A DNA stretch of 64,000 nt from Chitinophaga japonensis. Its GTDB lineage: Bacteria; Bacteroidota; Bacteroidia; Chitinophagales; Chitinophagaceae. Below the pieces are notes generated by a model. It had not been told where the DNA came from. It made no database searches and was given only the letters and a program-made list of their open reading frames with translations. Location: NCBI RefSeq assembly GCF_007830125.1, contig NZ_VLLG01000008.1:205403-269402 (forward strand), in the 5' to 3' direction. This document shows, in pieces, positions 25,250-33,421 of the stretch; position 1 is the first letter of the stretch; each line of letters begins with the position of its first letter. The position numbers were made by a program, and so were the translations under genes.

Positions 25250-26185
25250 ATGAACAGGTTGCTGATTCTATTACTGGCGGTGGGCATACTGGCGGGTTGC
25301 GGGTCCGGGAAGGATCGTGCGAACGGTGATAACCCGCTGACCTTTGAGGATTTTGAGGCGCTGTTCCCCGAAAAGGAATTGCCTTACCGGTTAATGGCCG
25401 ATTCGCTGGGGCAAAACCCAGCCGATACGCTGGTGCTGAAACCGGCGGTGCTGCAACAGTTCCTGACGGACACGATGGCGGCGGCGGATTTCCCGGAAAA
25501 GGCCACGCCGCGGTTCTTCCCCCTGGCGCACTTTGAAGGCGAGCACCTGCATTATTTTGTAGTAGAGGCCGTAAGCAAGTCACGGGCGGCAGCCTACCTG
25601 TGTTTTACAGACAAGGAGGGCCGTTACCTGAACCGGGTGCTGGTAGCCAGCAAGGCGGCCGGCAGCAAGGACCGGCTCAGCTTTACGCTGGACAGCAAAT
25701 ACCTGGTGAAAATAAGCACGGAAATGCGGCTGGGCCCTTCTCATACTGCACTGAAGGAAGATTTTTACATGGCTCAGCCTGACGGGCAGCTTACCCTGAT
25801 CATGACCAACTCCAACGGGCCTGCCATGCCAGGCCAGATCTTTAATCCCATCGATACCTTACCCGGCAAGCATAAATTTTCTGCAGACTATACTTCCGGC
25901 GACCTGAATATTATCTCCATCCGCGACGGCCCGGACCCCAAGACCTTCCTGTTCTTCATTTCCTTTTCACGGGAAAACGGGAGCTGCAAAGGGGAATTGA
26001 GCGGCACCGGCCATTTTACCGGGTCTAACCGGGGAGAATACAAGGACAAGGAAAGCTCCTGCGGCATTGCCTTCCAGTTCTCCTCCCGCCGGGTCAGCAT
26101 CCGGGAGATCGGCGGCTGCGGCGCCTACCGGGGCATTAAATGTCTTTTTGAAGGAAGTTTTACAAAAAAGAGAATTAATAATTAA
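25250..26185 (+). CDS. Lipoprotein of unknown function
   Basis: 311 residues. MNRLLILLLAVGILAGC gives a lipobox (LAGC, Cys17), so it is lipid-anchored. The rest is polar and beta-rich with no recognised catalytic motif. Four Cys in the last 90 residues (NGSCKGE, ESSCGIA, GGCGAY, IKCLFE) could form two disulfides. It is divergent from the metal regulator operon. I do not recognise the family. Confidence 0.72.
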   Translation: MNRLLILLLAVGILAGCGSGKDRANGDNPLTFEDFEALFPEKELPYRLMADSLGQNPADTLVLKPAVLQQFLTDTMAAADFPEKATPRFFPLAHFEGEHLHYFVVEAVSKSRAAAYLCFTDKEGRYLNRVLVASKAAGSKDRLSFTLDSKYLVKISTEMRLGPSHTALKEDFYMAQPDGQLTLIMTNSNGPAMPGQIFNPIDTLPGKHKFSADYTSGDLNIISIRDGPDPKTFLFFISFSRENGSCKGELSGTGHFTGSNRGEYKDKESSCGIAFQFSSRRVSIREIGGCGAYRGIKCLFEGSFTKKRINN

Positions 26186-26260
26186 GAATCGTAGCACAAG
26201 TGTTTCAGCGTAACACAGGTGTCGAGGATATTATTAATTCTTAATTATTAATTGTTAATT
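26170..26260. repeat. AT-rich inverted repeat, dispersed family copy 3
   Basis: Arms at 26170-26196 and 26228-26260 are made of AATTAATAATTAAGAATC words and their complements around a centre with AGCGTAACA. It encodes the final residues of the lipoprotein gene and touches the stop codon of the convergent DinB-like gene. Confidence 0.65.
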
Positions 26261-26618
26261 ACCGGGCGGGGAATCCCGGGTCAGCTTTCACCTCCGCTAT
26301 CTGCATGGTATGCCGGCCGCTGTGGGCGGATATCAGCAGCAACATCTGGTAGGCGTCCAGGGGAGAATTGGGCATGTCTACCACATGGTTGCGCAGGTCG
26401 TCGTCGGTGTTTTTCACGTAATCCATCACTTTGTCACGCTGTTCGGTAAACGCCTGTATAGCGTCTGCTGTAGTAGGGTAGGTGCCTTTGGGCTGTATAA
26501 ACTCTGGCGCTTTGCCTTTTTTACTGCGGTCCCCGGCCATTTTAAGCAGGTCCTCGTCCGTAGCTTTGATGGCTTTGCGCTTTTCCGGGTCTGCCGGTTG
26601 GATTTTCCCGGATTGCAA
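26259..26618 (-). pseudogene. DinB-family C-terminal fragment
   Basis: 119 residues that match only the C-terminal part of DinB/YfiT-like four-helix proteins: LDAYQMLLLISAHSGRHTMQIAEVKADPGFP, with the metal-ligand His in HSGRHTMQ. The N-terminal helices with the first His are missing, and the upstream DNA is the intact aat gene eight bases away. The same family appears full length at 40209-40742 (177 residues). It is either a truncated remnant that came to lie behind aat or a short family member; the former is likelier. Confidence 0.6.
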
Positions 26619-26625
26619 AAAGTAT

Positions 26626-27273
26626 TTATTGACCGCCTGTTCCCAGGTGCTGCCCCAGCAGCTCCCGGAAGGAAGCGCGGGTAATGAAACGGGCGCCTAA
26701 AGAGGCGAGGTGGTCCGTATATACCTGGCAGTCCACCAGCGCCAGCCCGCCGGCCTGGATGAAACTGATGAAGGCGGCCTTGGAAGCATTGCTCACCAGG
26801 GAGAACATGGATTCCCCGAAAAAGCAGCGGCCCAGTTGAATGCCGTACAGGCCGCCTACCAGCCTGTTTTCCTGCCAGCACTCCACGGAAAGCGCGTACC
26901 CCTGCCGGTGCAGTTGCGTGTATGCCTGCTGCATGGCGCTGGTGATCCAGGTGCCGTCCTGACCGGGGCGGGGCACCCGGCTGCAATGGGCGATCACCTC
27001 CTCAAAACGCTGGTTGATGGTAATGCGGAAAATGCCTTTTTTCAATACCTGCCTCATGCTGGAAGACACCCGCAGTTCCTCCGGGAACAATACAAAGCGC
27101 GGGTCCGGGCTCCACCATAATATGGGCGGCTCGCTGTACCAGGGAAATATGCCGGAATGGTAAGCCAGCAGCAGCCTTTCCGGGGAGAGGTCGCCGCCCA
27201 TGGCCAGCAGCCCATCGGGCTCGGCCATATGTACCGGGGGAAATATCAGGTCTTGTGTAAGCGAGAAGATCAT
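26626..27273 (-). CDS. aat: Leucyl/phenylalanyl-tRNA-protein transferase
   Basis: 215 residues from ATG 27273; an in-frame TTG at 27279 lies inside the clpS stop region. Family motifs are GLLAMGGDLSPERLLLAYHSGIFPWYS, WWSPDPRFVLFPEELRVS, AYTQLHRQGYALSVECW, GGLYGIQLGRCFFGESMFS and LVDCQVYTDHLASLGA. It adds Leu or Phe from charged tRNA to proteins with N-terminal Arg or Lys, making N-degrons. It follows clpS by two bases, so both are made together. Confidence 0.97.
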   Translation of the reverse strand: MIFSLTQDLIFPPVHMAEPDGLLAMGGDLSPERLLLAYHSGIFPWYSEPPILWWSPDPRFVLFPEELRVSSSMRQVLKKGIFRITINQRFEEVIAHCSRVPRPGQDGTWITSAMQQAYTQLHRQGYALSVECWQENRLVGGLYGIQLGRCFFGESMFSLVSNASKAAFISFIQAGGLALVDCQVYTDHLASLGARFITRASFRELLGQHLGTGGQ

Positions 27274-27275
27274 GC

Positions 27276-27584
27276 TCAACCTTCCACGGCTTCTTCAATG
27301 GTGGCGCTGATGCCCCTGTCCAGTAGGGCTTCGCACATGGGGCGCAGTTGTGTATACTCGCCGTGTTTAACTGCGTACTTGCCGTTGTAGTGAATAAAGA
27401 GCGCGCACTGTTCCGCCTGTTCTGCCGTGTGCTCGCACACTTCTATCAGGGACTGTATTACCCAGTCAAAGGTATTTACCTCATCATTCCACACAATTAG
27501 GCTGAAGGGGAACTGCTCGTCTTCTGCGATCAGGACTTCTTCCCATTCTCTGGTCAATGTGCCTGTTTCTGTACGTTGACTCAT
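27276..27584 (-). CDS. clpS: ClpS adaptor for N-degron proteolysis
   Basis: 102 residues with the ClpS core SLIVWNDEVNTFDWVIQSL (the acidic/Asn-Asp pocket that grips N-terminal Leu, Phe, Trp or Tyr) and the YNGKYAVKHGEY segment. It hands such substrates to ClpA- or ClpC-type unfoldase with ClpP. Stop and downstream aat start are almost contiguous: writer (Aat) and reader (ClpS) of the same pathway share an operon. No clpA/clpC lies next to it. Confidence 0.95.
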   Translation of the reverse strand: MSQRTETGTLTREWEEVLIAEDEQFPFSLIVWNDEVNTFDWVIQSLIEVCEHTAEQAEQCALFIHYNGKYAVKHGEYTQLRPMCEALLDRGISATIEEAVEG

Positions 27585-27749
27585 GGTAGTTTACGCGGCT
27601 TTTTGGCAAAATTACAGTTATTATCCAGAAAAGGTAGTGGTTGCGCATGAAAGGAATACTAGCGGTTCGGTATTAGTCATTAACGATTAACAATTAATTT
27701 GTAAGTTGCATATACAATAACATTAGGTGGCGCTGTAAATCGTACGTAT

Positions 27750-29912
27750 ATGCTGCAAGTATTGAAAGGCACGGTTTTATTACTGGATATCAGTTTACCG
27801 TTGAAGGACCCTATACCCATTTTTTCGCTGGTGCTGTTCATTATCTTGCTGGCCCCCATCATCCTGCGCAAATTTCGTATACCCAGCATTATAGGGCTCA
27901 TCCTGGCGGGCATGGCCATTGGCGACCACGGTTTCAAGATCATAGAAAAAGGCAGCATAGACCTGTTCGGGAAAGCCGGCCTGCTGTACATCATGTTCCT
28001 GGCCGGCCTGGAGCTGGACATGGCGGAGTTTCGCAAGAACCGCCACCGCAGCATTATTTTCGGCGCGTTTACGTTCCTGATACCGATAGCGCTGGGCTAC
28101 CTGGTGTCTGTTTACCTGCTGGGCTTTGATTTCATGGCTGCTATGCTGATTTCCAGCATGGCCGCTACCCATACGCTGGTGGCTTACCCCCTGGCCAGCC
28201 GCCTGGGCATTACCAAAAACGAAGCGGTGACCGTGGCGGTAGGAGGCACCATCATAACGGATACGGCTGTACTGCTGATCCTGGCTGTTATTACCGGCGC
28301 GGCAGCCGGGCACCTGGACACTTATTTCTGGATACGGCTCGGCGTATCGCTGGCTGTTTTTGCCACCATTATCCTGTGGATATTCCCCATGATCGGGCGC
28401 TGGTTCTTCAAGAAGATCAAGGACGACAGCACCTCTCACTATATTTTCGTACTGGCGTTGGTGTTCCTCGCGGCTTTCCTGGCGGAGCTGGCCGGGGTAG
28501 AGGGCATTATCGGCGCGTTCCTGGCCGGGCTGGCGCTGAACCAGCTAATACCGCATACTTCCCCGTTAATGAACCGTATTGCTTTTGTGGGCAATGCCCT
28601 GTTCATTCCTTTCTTCCTGATCAGTGTGGGGATGCTGGTAGACCTGCAGGCGCTGCTCAAAGGCTCCCGGGCCCTGATCATTGCCGGGGTGCTGATCGTT
28701 ATGGGGCTGGCCAGCAAATGGCTGGCCGCGCTGTTTGCCCAGTGGGCGTTCAAATATTCCCCTACCCAGCGCAAGCTGATCTTCGGGCTTACTACCGCCC
28801 GCGTAGGGGCTACCATTGCGGTGGTGATGATCGGCTTCCGGATGGGGCTGATCCATGAGCATGTGCTGAACGGCACCGTGATACTAATACTTATTACCTG
28901 CCTGGTAAGCTCCTTTGTAACGGAGAATGCGGGCCGCAAGCTGGCTATTATAGATGCGGAGCGCAAGCCGGAAATGGACGGCGGTCCCGAGCGCATCCTG
29001 GTGCCGGTATCCAACCCGGCCAGGATAGAGGCCATGCTGGACCTGGCCGTGATGATCAAGGACCCGCAGGCGCAAACCCCCATCTACCCGCTGGCCGTGG
29101 TGCAGGACAACGAGGAGGCCAGGGAAAAGGTGCACGTGACGAATAAAATGATGGAGGCGGCCGTGATACATGCCGCCACCACGGAAAGCCCGGTGCAGGC
29201 CATCACGCGCATAGACCTGAACGTGGCAGATGGTATTGCGCGCGCTGCCCGGGAGTTGATGGTAACGGACGTGATCCTGGGCTGGACGGACAAGACCAGC
29301 ACCACGGACCGCCTGTTCGGCTCCATATTCGGCACTACGCTGGACAATGTACTGCAAAGCGTATGGGAAACGGTATACGTATGCGATTTCCACCACCCCA
29401 TGAACACGGCCAAGAAAATGGTGCTGGTGCTGCCCCGGAACACGGAGTATGAGAAGGGCTTCCTGCATTACCTGCAAAAGATGATCATGCTGGCCAGGCA
29501 GATAGGCGTGCGCCTGGTGGTGTACTGCCAGGATAAAACAAAAAACGCCATAGAGGCCTACATACAGCAAACCAAGACCAGCGTGGAGATCGCCTTCAAA
29601 TATTTCGGGGAGATAGAGGACTTCCTGGTGCTGTCCCGTGAAATTACCCCGGACGACCTGCTGGCCGTGGTGTCCGCCCGCAAAGGCACGCTATCCTACA
29701 GCCCCTACCTGGAACATATCCCGGCCAAATTAAGCCGGCATTTCCGGGAGAATAACGTGATCCTGGTTTTCCCGGAACAGATGGAAATAGACTTTTTGGA
29801 AGCAGGCGTGCAGCCGGAAGACCTTACGCTGGCGCCTATACAGGAGCAATTGGCCAACCTCAACAAGCTGGGAAAGGCGGTGAAGCGGATATTCAAAGGC
29901 GGGAAGAAGTAG
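27750..29912 (+). CDS. KefB/CPA2-type cation:proton antiporter with C-terminal Usp region
   Basis: 720 residues. About twelve transmembrane helices fill residues 20-395, with CPA2 features such as RKFRIPSIIGLILAGMAIG, AELAGVEGIIGAFLAGLALNQL and the unwound region around TARVGATIAVVMIG. The cytosolic C-terminus (about 415-700) resembles tandem universal-stress-type domains (ERILVPVSNPARIEAMLDLA) rather than a TrkA-N domain. It likely exchanges K+ or Na+ for protons. Translation from ATG 27750. Single gene; no terminator obvious except a weak hairpin after the stop. Confidence 0.9.
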   Translation: MLQVLKGTVLLLDISLPLKDPIPIFSLVLFIILLAPIILRKFRIPSIIGLILAGMAIGDHGFKIIEKGSIDLFGKAGLLYIMFLAGLELDMAEFRKNRHRSIIFGAFTFLIPIALGYLVSVYLLGFDFMAAMLISSMAATHTLVAYPLASRLGITKNEAVTVAVGGTIITDTAVLLILAVITGAAAGHLDTYFWIRLGVSLAVFATIILWIFPMIGRWFFKKIKDDSTSHYIFVLALVFLAAFLAELAGVEGIIGAFLAGLALNQLIPHTSPLMNRIAFVGNALFIPFFLISVGMLVDLQALLKGSRALIIAGVLIVMGLASKWLAALFAQWAFKYSPTQRKLIFGLTTARVGATIAVVMIGFRMGLIHEHVLNGTVILILITCLVSSFVTENAGRKLAIIDAERKPEMDGGPERILVPVSNPARIEAMLDLAVMIKDPQAQTPIYPLAVVQDNEEAREKVHVTNKMMEAAVIHAATTESPVQAITRIDLNVADGIARAARELMVTDVILGWTDKTSTTDRLFGSIFGTTLDNVLQSVWETVYVCDFHHPMNTAKKMVLVLPRNTEYEKGFLHYLQKMIMLARQIGVRLVVYCQDKTKNAIEAYIQQTKTSVEIAFKYFGEIEDFLVLSREITPDDLLAVVSARKGTLSYSPYLEHIPAKLSRHFRENNVILVFPEQMEIDFLEAGVQPEDLTLAPIQEQLANLNKLGKAVKRIFKGGKK

Positions 29913-29937
29913 GCACCGGCATTGCGGCCGTTACCGG

Positions 29938-30327
29938 TTAACCTTCATACGTGTGAAATTCCGTAATGGTCAGGTAATACCCATCAGGATCTCTCAGTGA
30001 AAATTCCATTTTCCCGGAGTTGGGATTCAGGTGGATATCTTCTTCAACAGTGCCTCCTGTTTTTTCGACGTTTTGACGGATGCTGTTCAGATGCTCTGTC
30101 CGGAAATAAAGAATGAGCCCATTTCCAGGCGTAATTTCGGGGTTCATCATAGTAGGATGCTCATGTGATCCCCATTTATGAAGGCAGATCAGCACCTCAT
30201 CATTTTCTGTTACCAATATATCGAACTCCTTTCCGCCGTGCATACTTTTACATCCAAGTAGTGCTTGATACCATCGGGAGCTGGCTTCAACATCTTTTAC
30301 AGCTATTATCGGGTCAAGTTTTGCCAT
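29938..30327 (-). CDS. VOC/glyoxalase-fold protein
   Basis: 129 residues with two beta-alpha-beta-beta-beta modules of the vicinal-oxygen-chelate superfamily: IIAVKDVEASSRWYQALLG and later LRDPDGYYLTITE, whose Glu is the usual metal ligand position. Substrate unknown; family members include glyoxalase, fosfomycin- and bleomycin-binding proteins, none of which is supported specifically. Confidence 0.85.
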   Translation of the reverse strand: MAKLDPIIAVKDVEASSRWYQALLGCKSMHGGKEFDILVTENDEVLICLHKWGSHEHPTMMNPEITPGNGLILYFRTEHLNSIRQNVEKTGGTVEEDIHLNPNSGKMEFSLRDPDGYYLTITEFHTYEG

Positions 30328-30407
30328 TGTGTGATTTTTTTATCGGTGGATGTGTTTGTTTGGATGTTCCATATTATTCAGAGCGCGCCAAACAGGCAGT
30401 TACAGGC

Positions 30408-30442
30408 AAAAAAAATGCAAGTGGCCATTGTAGCCACTTGCA
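30408..30442 (-). terminator. Intrinsic terminator of the tRNA-Val transcript
   Basis: Stem TGCAAGTGGC (30416-30425) with GCCACTTGCA (30433-30442), and an eight-base A-run (30408-30415) that reads as a U-tract on the minus strand. It lies just 3' of the first tRNA. Confidence 0.85.
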
Positions 30443-30449
30443 AAACCGG

Positions 30450-30524
30450 TGGGAGTTGACGGGGTCGAACCGCCGACCCTCTGCTTGTAAGGCAGATGCT
30501 CTGAACCAACTGAGCTAAACTCCC
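30450..30524 (-). tRNA. tRNA-Val (anticodon TAC)
   Basis: The cloverleaf closes: acceptor GGGAGTT with AACTCCC, D arm GCTC...GAGC, anticodon stem TCTGC/GCAGA with TAC in the loop, T stem GGCGG/CCGTC with loop TTCGACC. The 3' CCA is not encoded. T-loop and D-loop each differ by one base from the neighbouring copy. Confidence 0.95.
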
Positions 30525-30549
30525 GGTAAAAGAAGTTTGGAAGGTAATG

Positions 30550-30624
30550 TGGGAGTTGACGGGTTCGAACCGCCGACCCTCTGCTTGTAAGGCAGATGCT
30601 CTGAACCAGCTGAGCTAAACTCCC
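30550..30624 (-). tRNA. tRNA-Val (anticodon TAC), second copy
   Basis: Same structure as the copy at 30450-30524, with a standard T loop TTCGAAC and GCTCAGCTGG in the D arm. The copies are 25 bases apart and share one downstream terminator. Confidence 0.95.
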
Positions 30625-30723
30625 GGTATTTTATCCCTGGTGTCAACCTTTCGTTTGACGGGATTGCAAAGGTAAAAACTATTTTTATTTCACCAAATTT
30701 TTCCTTGCTTTTTCACCGGTATT

Positions 30724-32001
30724 TTACCACAGTTCCCAGTCCACCAGCTCATTCACCCATTCCTGCCGGAAAGGGGTGGTCACTTTAATATAATTGTCCG
30801 TATACCCTTCCATCATGCCGTCCTTGTTATGCGATTCAAACAGCACCTTACGGGTTTGCCCGGTATGCTGTGCGGTGAAATATTGCAACTTTTTGTGGCT
30901 CAGGTTGCGCAGCATTTTGTTGCGCTCATGGCGCCGGGCCATGGGCACCACCGGCTCAATGTCTAGCGCCAGGGTGTTGGCCCGCTCTGAGTAGGTGAAT
31001 ACGTGCAGGTAAGACACGTCCAGCGCGTGCAGGAAATCATAGGTTTCCCGGAAATGCGCGTCGCTTTCAGAAGGGAAGCCCACAATAACATCCACTCCTA
31101 TGCTGCAGTGCGGCATGAACTGCCGGATCAGCGCTACCTTTTCGGCATACAGCTCCCGGCGGTAGCGGCGGCGCATCAGACCCAGTATCTCGTTGCTGCC
31201 GCTTTGCAGCGGTATGTGAAAGTGCGGCATAAAGCGGCGGCTGTTGGCCACAAACTCAATGATCTCGTTGCTCAGCAGGTTTGGCTCAATGGAGGAGATG
31301 CGGTAGCGCTCCACGCCTTCCAGGCGGTCCAGCTCCTGTATCAGCTCAAAAAAGGTCTCTTCCCTCTTCTTGCCTCCATGCAGCCCTTTGCCGAAATCGC
31401 CCAGGTTTACGCCGGTCAGCACAATTTCCTTTACCCCGCTGGCGGCCAGCGCCTGCGCATGCTGCAGCACCTGTTCCACGCTGTCGCTGCGGCTTTTGCC
31501 CCTGGCCATGGGAATGGTGCAGAAGCTGCAATTATAGTCGCAGCCGTCCTGCACCTTCAGGAAAGTGCGGGTACGGTCGTGCAGGGAGTAGGAAGTATGG
31601 AAGGAGCTGACCTCGCTGATATCGCAGGAGCAGATGCGGGCGCTGTCGCCCTTGGTGAGCGTTTTCAGGTGCTCCGTGATGTTGAATTTCTCGGCGGCTC
31701 CCAGCACCAGGTCCACGCCCTCAATGGAGGCGATCTCCTCCGGTTTCAACTGGGCATAGCAGCCGGTGATCACCACCATGCTTTCCGGCGCGCGGCGCTG
31801 TATGCGCCTTACCAGTTGCCGGCATTCCTTGTCCGCGTTGTCGGTCACAGAGCAGGTATTGATCACATATACGTCTGCCAGGCCGTCAAAATCCGTTTTC
31901 ACAAAACCGTCCTGTTCCAGCAACCTGCTCAGGGTGGAGGTCTCTGAAAAGTTCAGCTTGCAGCCCAGGGTATGAAATGCCACTGTTTTTGCCGGTGTCA
32001 T
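30724..32001 (-). CDS. mtaB: tRNA methylthiotransferase MtaB-like
   Basis: 425 residues. An N-terminal UPF0004 domain has three Cys for the auxiliary cluster (GCKLNFSET, NTCSVTDNADKEC, TGCYAQLKP). The radical-SAM domain has CDYNCSFC, followed by HIPLQSGSNEIL and VDVIVGFPSES. A C-terminal TRAM-like segment ends the protein. It adds a 2-methylthio group to t6A37 in tRNAs that read ANN codons. Single gene with a plausible ATG at 32001. Confidence 0.94.
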   Translation of the reverse strand: MTPAKTVAFHTLGCKLNFSETSTLSRLLEQDGFVKTDFDGLADVYVINTCSVTDNADKECRQLVRRIQRRAPESMVVITGCYAQLKPEEIASIEGVDLVLGAAEKFNITEHLKTLTKGDSARICSCDISEVSSFHTSYSLHDRTRTFLKVQDGCDYNCSFCTIPMARGKSRSDSVEQVLQHAQALAASGVKEIVLTGVNLGDFGKGLHGGKKREETFFELIQELDRLEGVERYRISSIEPNLLSNEIIEFVANSRRFMPHFHIPLQSGSNEILGLMRRRYRRELYAEKVALIRQFMPHCSIGVDVIVGFPSESDAHFRETYDFLHALDVSYLHVFTYSERANTLALDIEPVVPMARRHERNKMLRNLSHKKLQYFTAQHTGQTRKVLFESHNKDGMMEGYTDNYIKVTTPFRQEWVNELVDWELW

Positions 32002-32113
32002 AAGGAGGGCAAAGGTATGAAAAAAAGCAAAAAGGGGCCTGGCGCATTAAATGCAGAAAAAGATCTAAGTTTAACGGGTTGATAGCCGTCGTTATAAATA
32101 ATTCATCCACAAC

Positions 32114-32560
32114 ATGAAACTGGGGACAATACATAAATACTTTCCTATGCTGGTGCTGGCAGCCGTATTGCTGCTGGTATGGCGCTGGCGGCAGGGGCAG
32201 AGCGACCAAACTGCTGCACAGCCTGCCAGTGAAGCCGCTGAAGCTGCTCCGCCTGCAAGGTCGGCCAAGGCCCATGACGCCGGTTTTGACCGTACCGCTC
32301 CCCTGGAGTTTACTGCGCATGCCCGCTGCCGCATGGCCTGCCGCCAGGTTACGGCGGCAGAGATCCGGGAGATCATGGCCAGGGGCCGTATCGATCTCAG
32401 CCGGTCCGACCTGCAGGACAAACCCTGTCCTACCTATGCCCTGGAGGGTTATTCGCAGGAAGGGCAGCATTTGCGGGTTGTATTTGCGCCTTGCGGTGAG
32501 GTGACCCGGGTGGTTACCTGCATAGACCTGGACAAAGCATGGAAATGTAATTGTAATTAA
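32114..32560 (+). CDS. DUF4258-like membrane-anchored protein
   Basis: 148 residues. One hydrophobic helix (about 11-25) anchors the protein. An Ala/Pro-rich linker follows and then a DUF4258 domain: FTAHARCRMACRQVTAAEIREIM, with the conserved His and Arg, and LRVVFAPCGEVTRVVTCIDL. DUF4258 resembles toxin-type RNase folds, but no antitoxin partner is adjacent and the family role is not established. Confidence 0.78.
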   Translation: MKLGTIHKYFPMLVLAAVLLLVWRWRQGQSDQTAAQPASEAAEAAPPARSAKAHDAGFDRTAPLEFTAHARCRMACRQVTAAEIREIMARGRIDLSRSDLQDKPCPTYALEGYSQEGQHLRVVFAPCGEVTRVVTCIDLDKAWKCNCN

Positions 32561-32647
32561 CACTTTTCAGTCATACTTAACTTGAATATTGGCAATTGTT
32601 GTTTAATTTTCCGGTTTGGTGATCACTAAAACCGGGATGGAGTGCTT

Positions 32648-33421
32648 ATGAATTTGCTATTGAAACTGGTACGGGTAATATACCTGGTATATGCGGCGGT
32701 ACTGTGGCTGGGAATCATGTTCCTGATATTGCCGTTCATTTTCCTGGCTTCGCTGCTGGGGAAAGTAAGGGGAGGGAATATTACCTTTTACTTCCTGCGT
32801 TTATGGGCTCACCTGTGGTTTCCCCTGGTAGGCATCTGGGTAAGAAAGATCAACAGGGACCATAATGAAAAGGGCAATTTCCTGTATGTGGTGAACCACC
32901 GTTCCTACCTGGACGCCTGTATTGCAGTAAAAGTGATGCGCCTGCCTTTCCGGCCCCTGGGCAAAATTGAAATGAAGAAAATACCCTTCTTTGGTTTTAT
33001 ATACAAGCAGTCGGTAGTGCTGGTAGACCGTTCTTCCGCAAAGGGCCGGGCCAGCAGCGTGCGCGAGATGATGTGGATGATCCGCAAGGGCATTTCCATC
33101 CTCATTTTCCCGGAGGGCACTACCAATGAGACCGACCAGTTGCTGACCCCGTTTCATAACGGCGCGTTTCGTATAGCCATTGAAACGCAAACGCCGCTGA
33201 AACCCGTTTTATACCTGGATAGCGGTACCCGCCTTCCCCATAAAGGGTTGCGCCTGTCGCCCGGGCGCTGCCGGGTGCTGTTCCTGCCTTCCATACCGGT
33301 GCAGGGCCTTACCATGAACGATCTGCCTGCATTGAAACAGCAGGTGTTTGATGTGATGGAAACTGCACTGCGGCAATATACGCGCTATCCCGACGTTGAG
33401 TTGCAGGAAACAACATCATGA
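32648..33421 (+). CDS. 1-acyl-glycerol-3-phosphate acyltransferase-like (PlsC family)
   Basis: 257 residues from ATG 32648 (GTG 32642 is a poorer choice). The acyltransferase motifs are NHRSYLDA (HX4D), a GKIEMKKIPFFGFIYK segment and FPEGTT. One or two N-terminal membrane helices are visible (about 7-45). It would acylate lysophosphatidate in phospholipid synthesis. Its stop overlaps the priA start by four bases (ATGA), so the pair is coupled. Confidence 0.92.
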   Translation: MNLLLKLVRVIYLVYAAVLWLGIMFLILPFIFLASLLGKVRGGNITFYFLRLWAHLWFPLVGIWVRKINRDHNEKGNFLYVVNHRSYLDACIAVKVMRLPFRPLGKIEMKKIPFFGFIYKQSVVLVDRSSAKGRASSVREMMWMIRKGISILIFPEGTTNETDQLLTPFHNGAFRIAIETQTPLKPVLYLDSGTRLPHKGLRLSPGRCRVLFLPSIPVQGLTMNDLPALKQQVFDVMETALRQYTRYPDVELQETTS

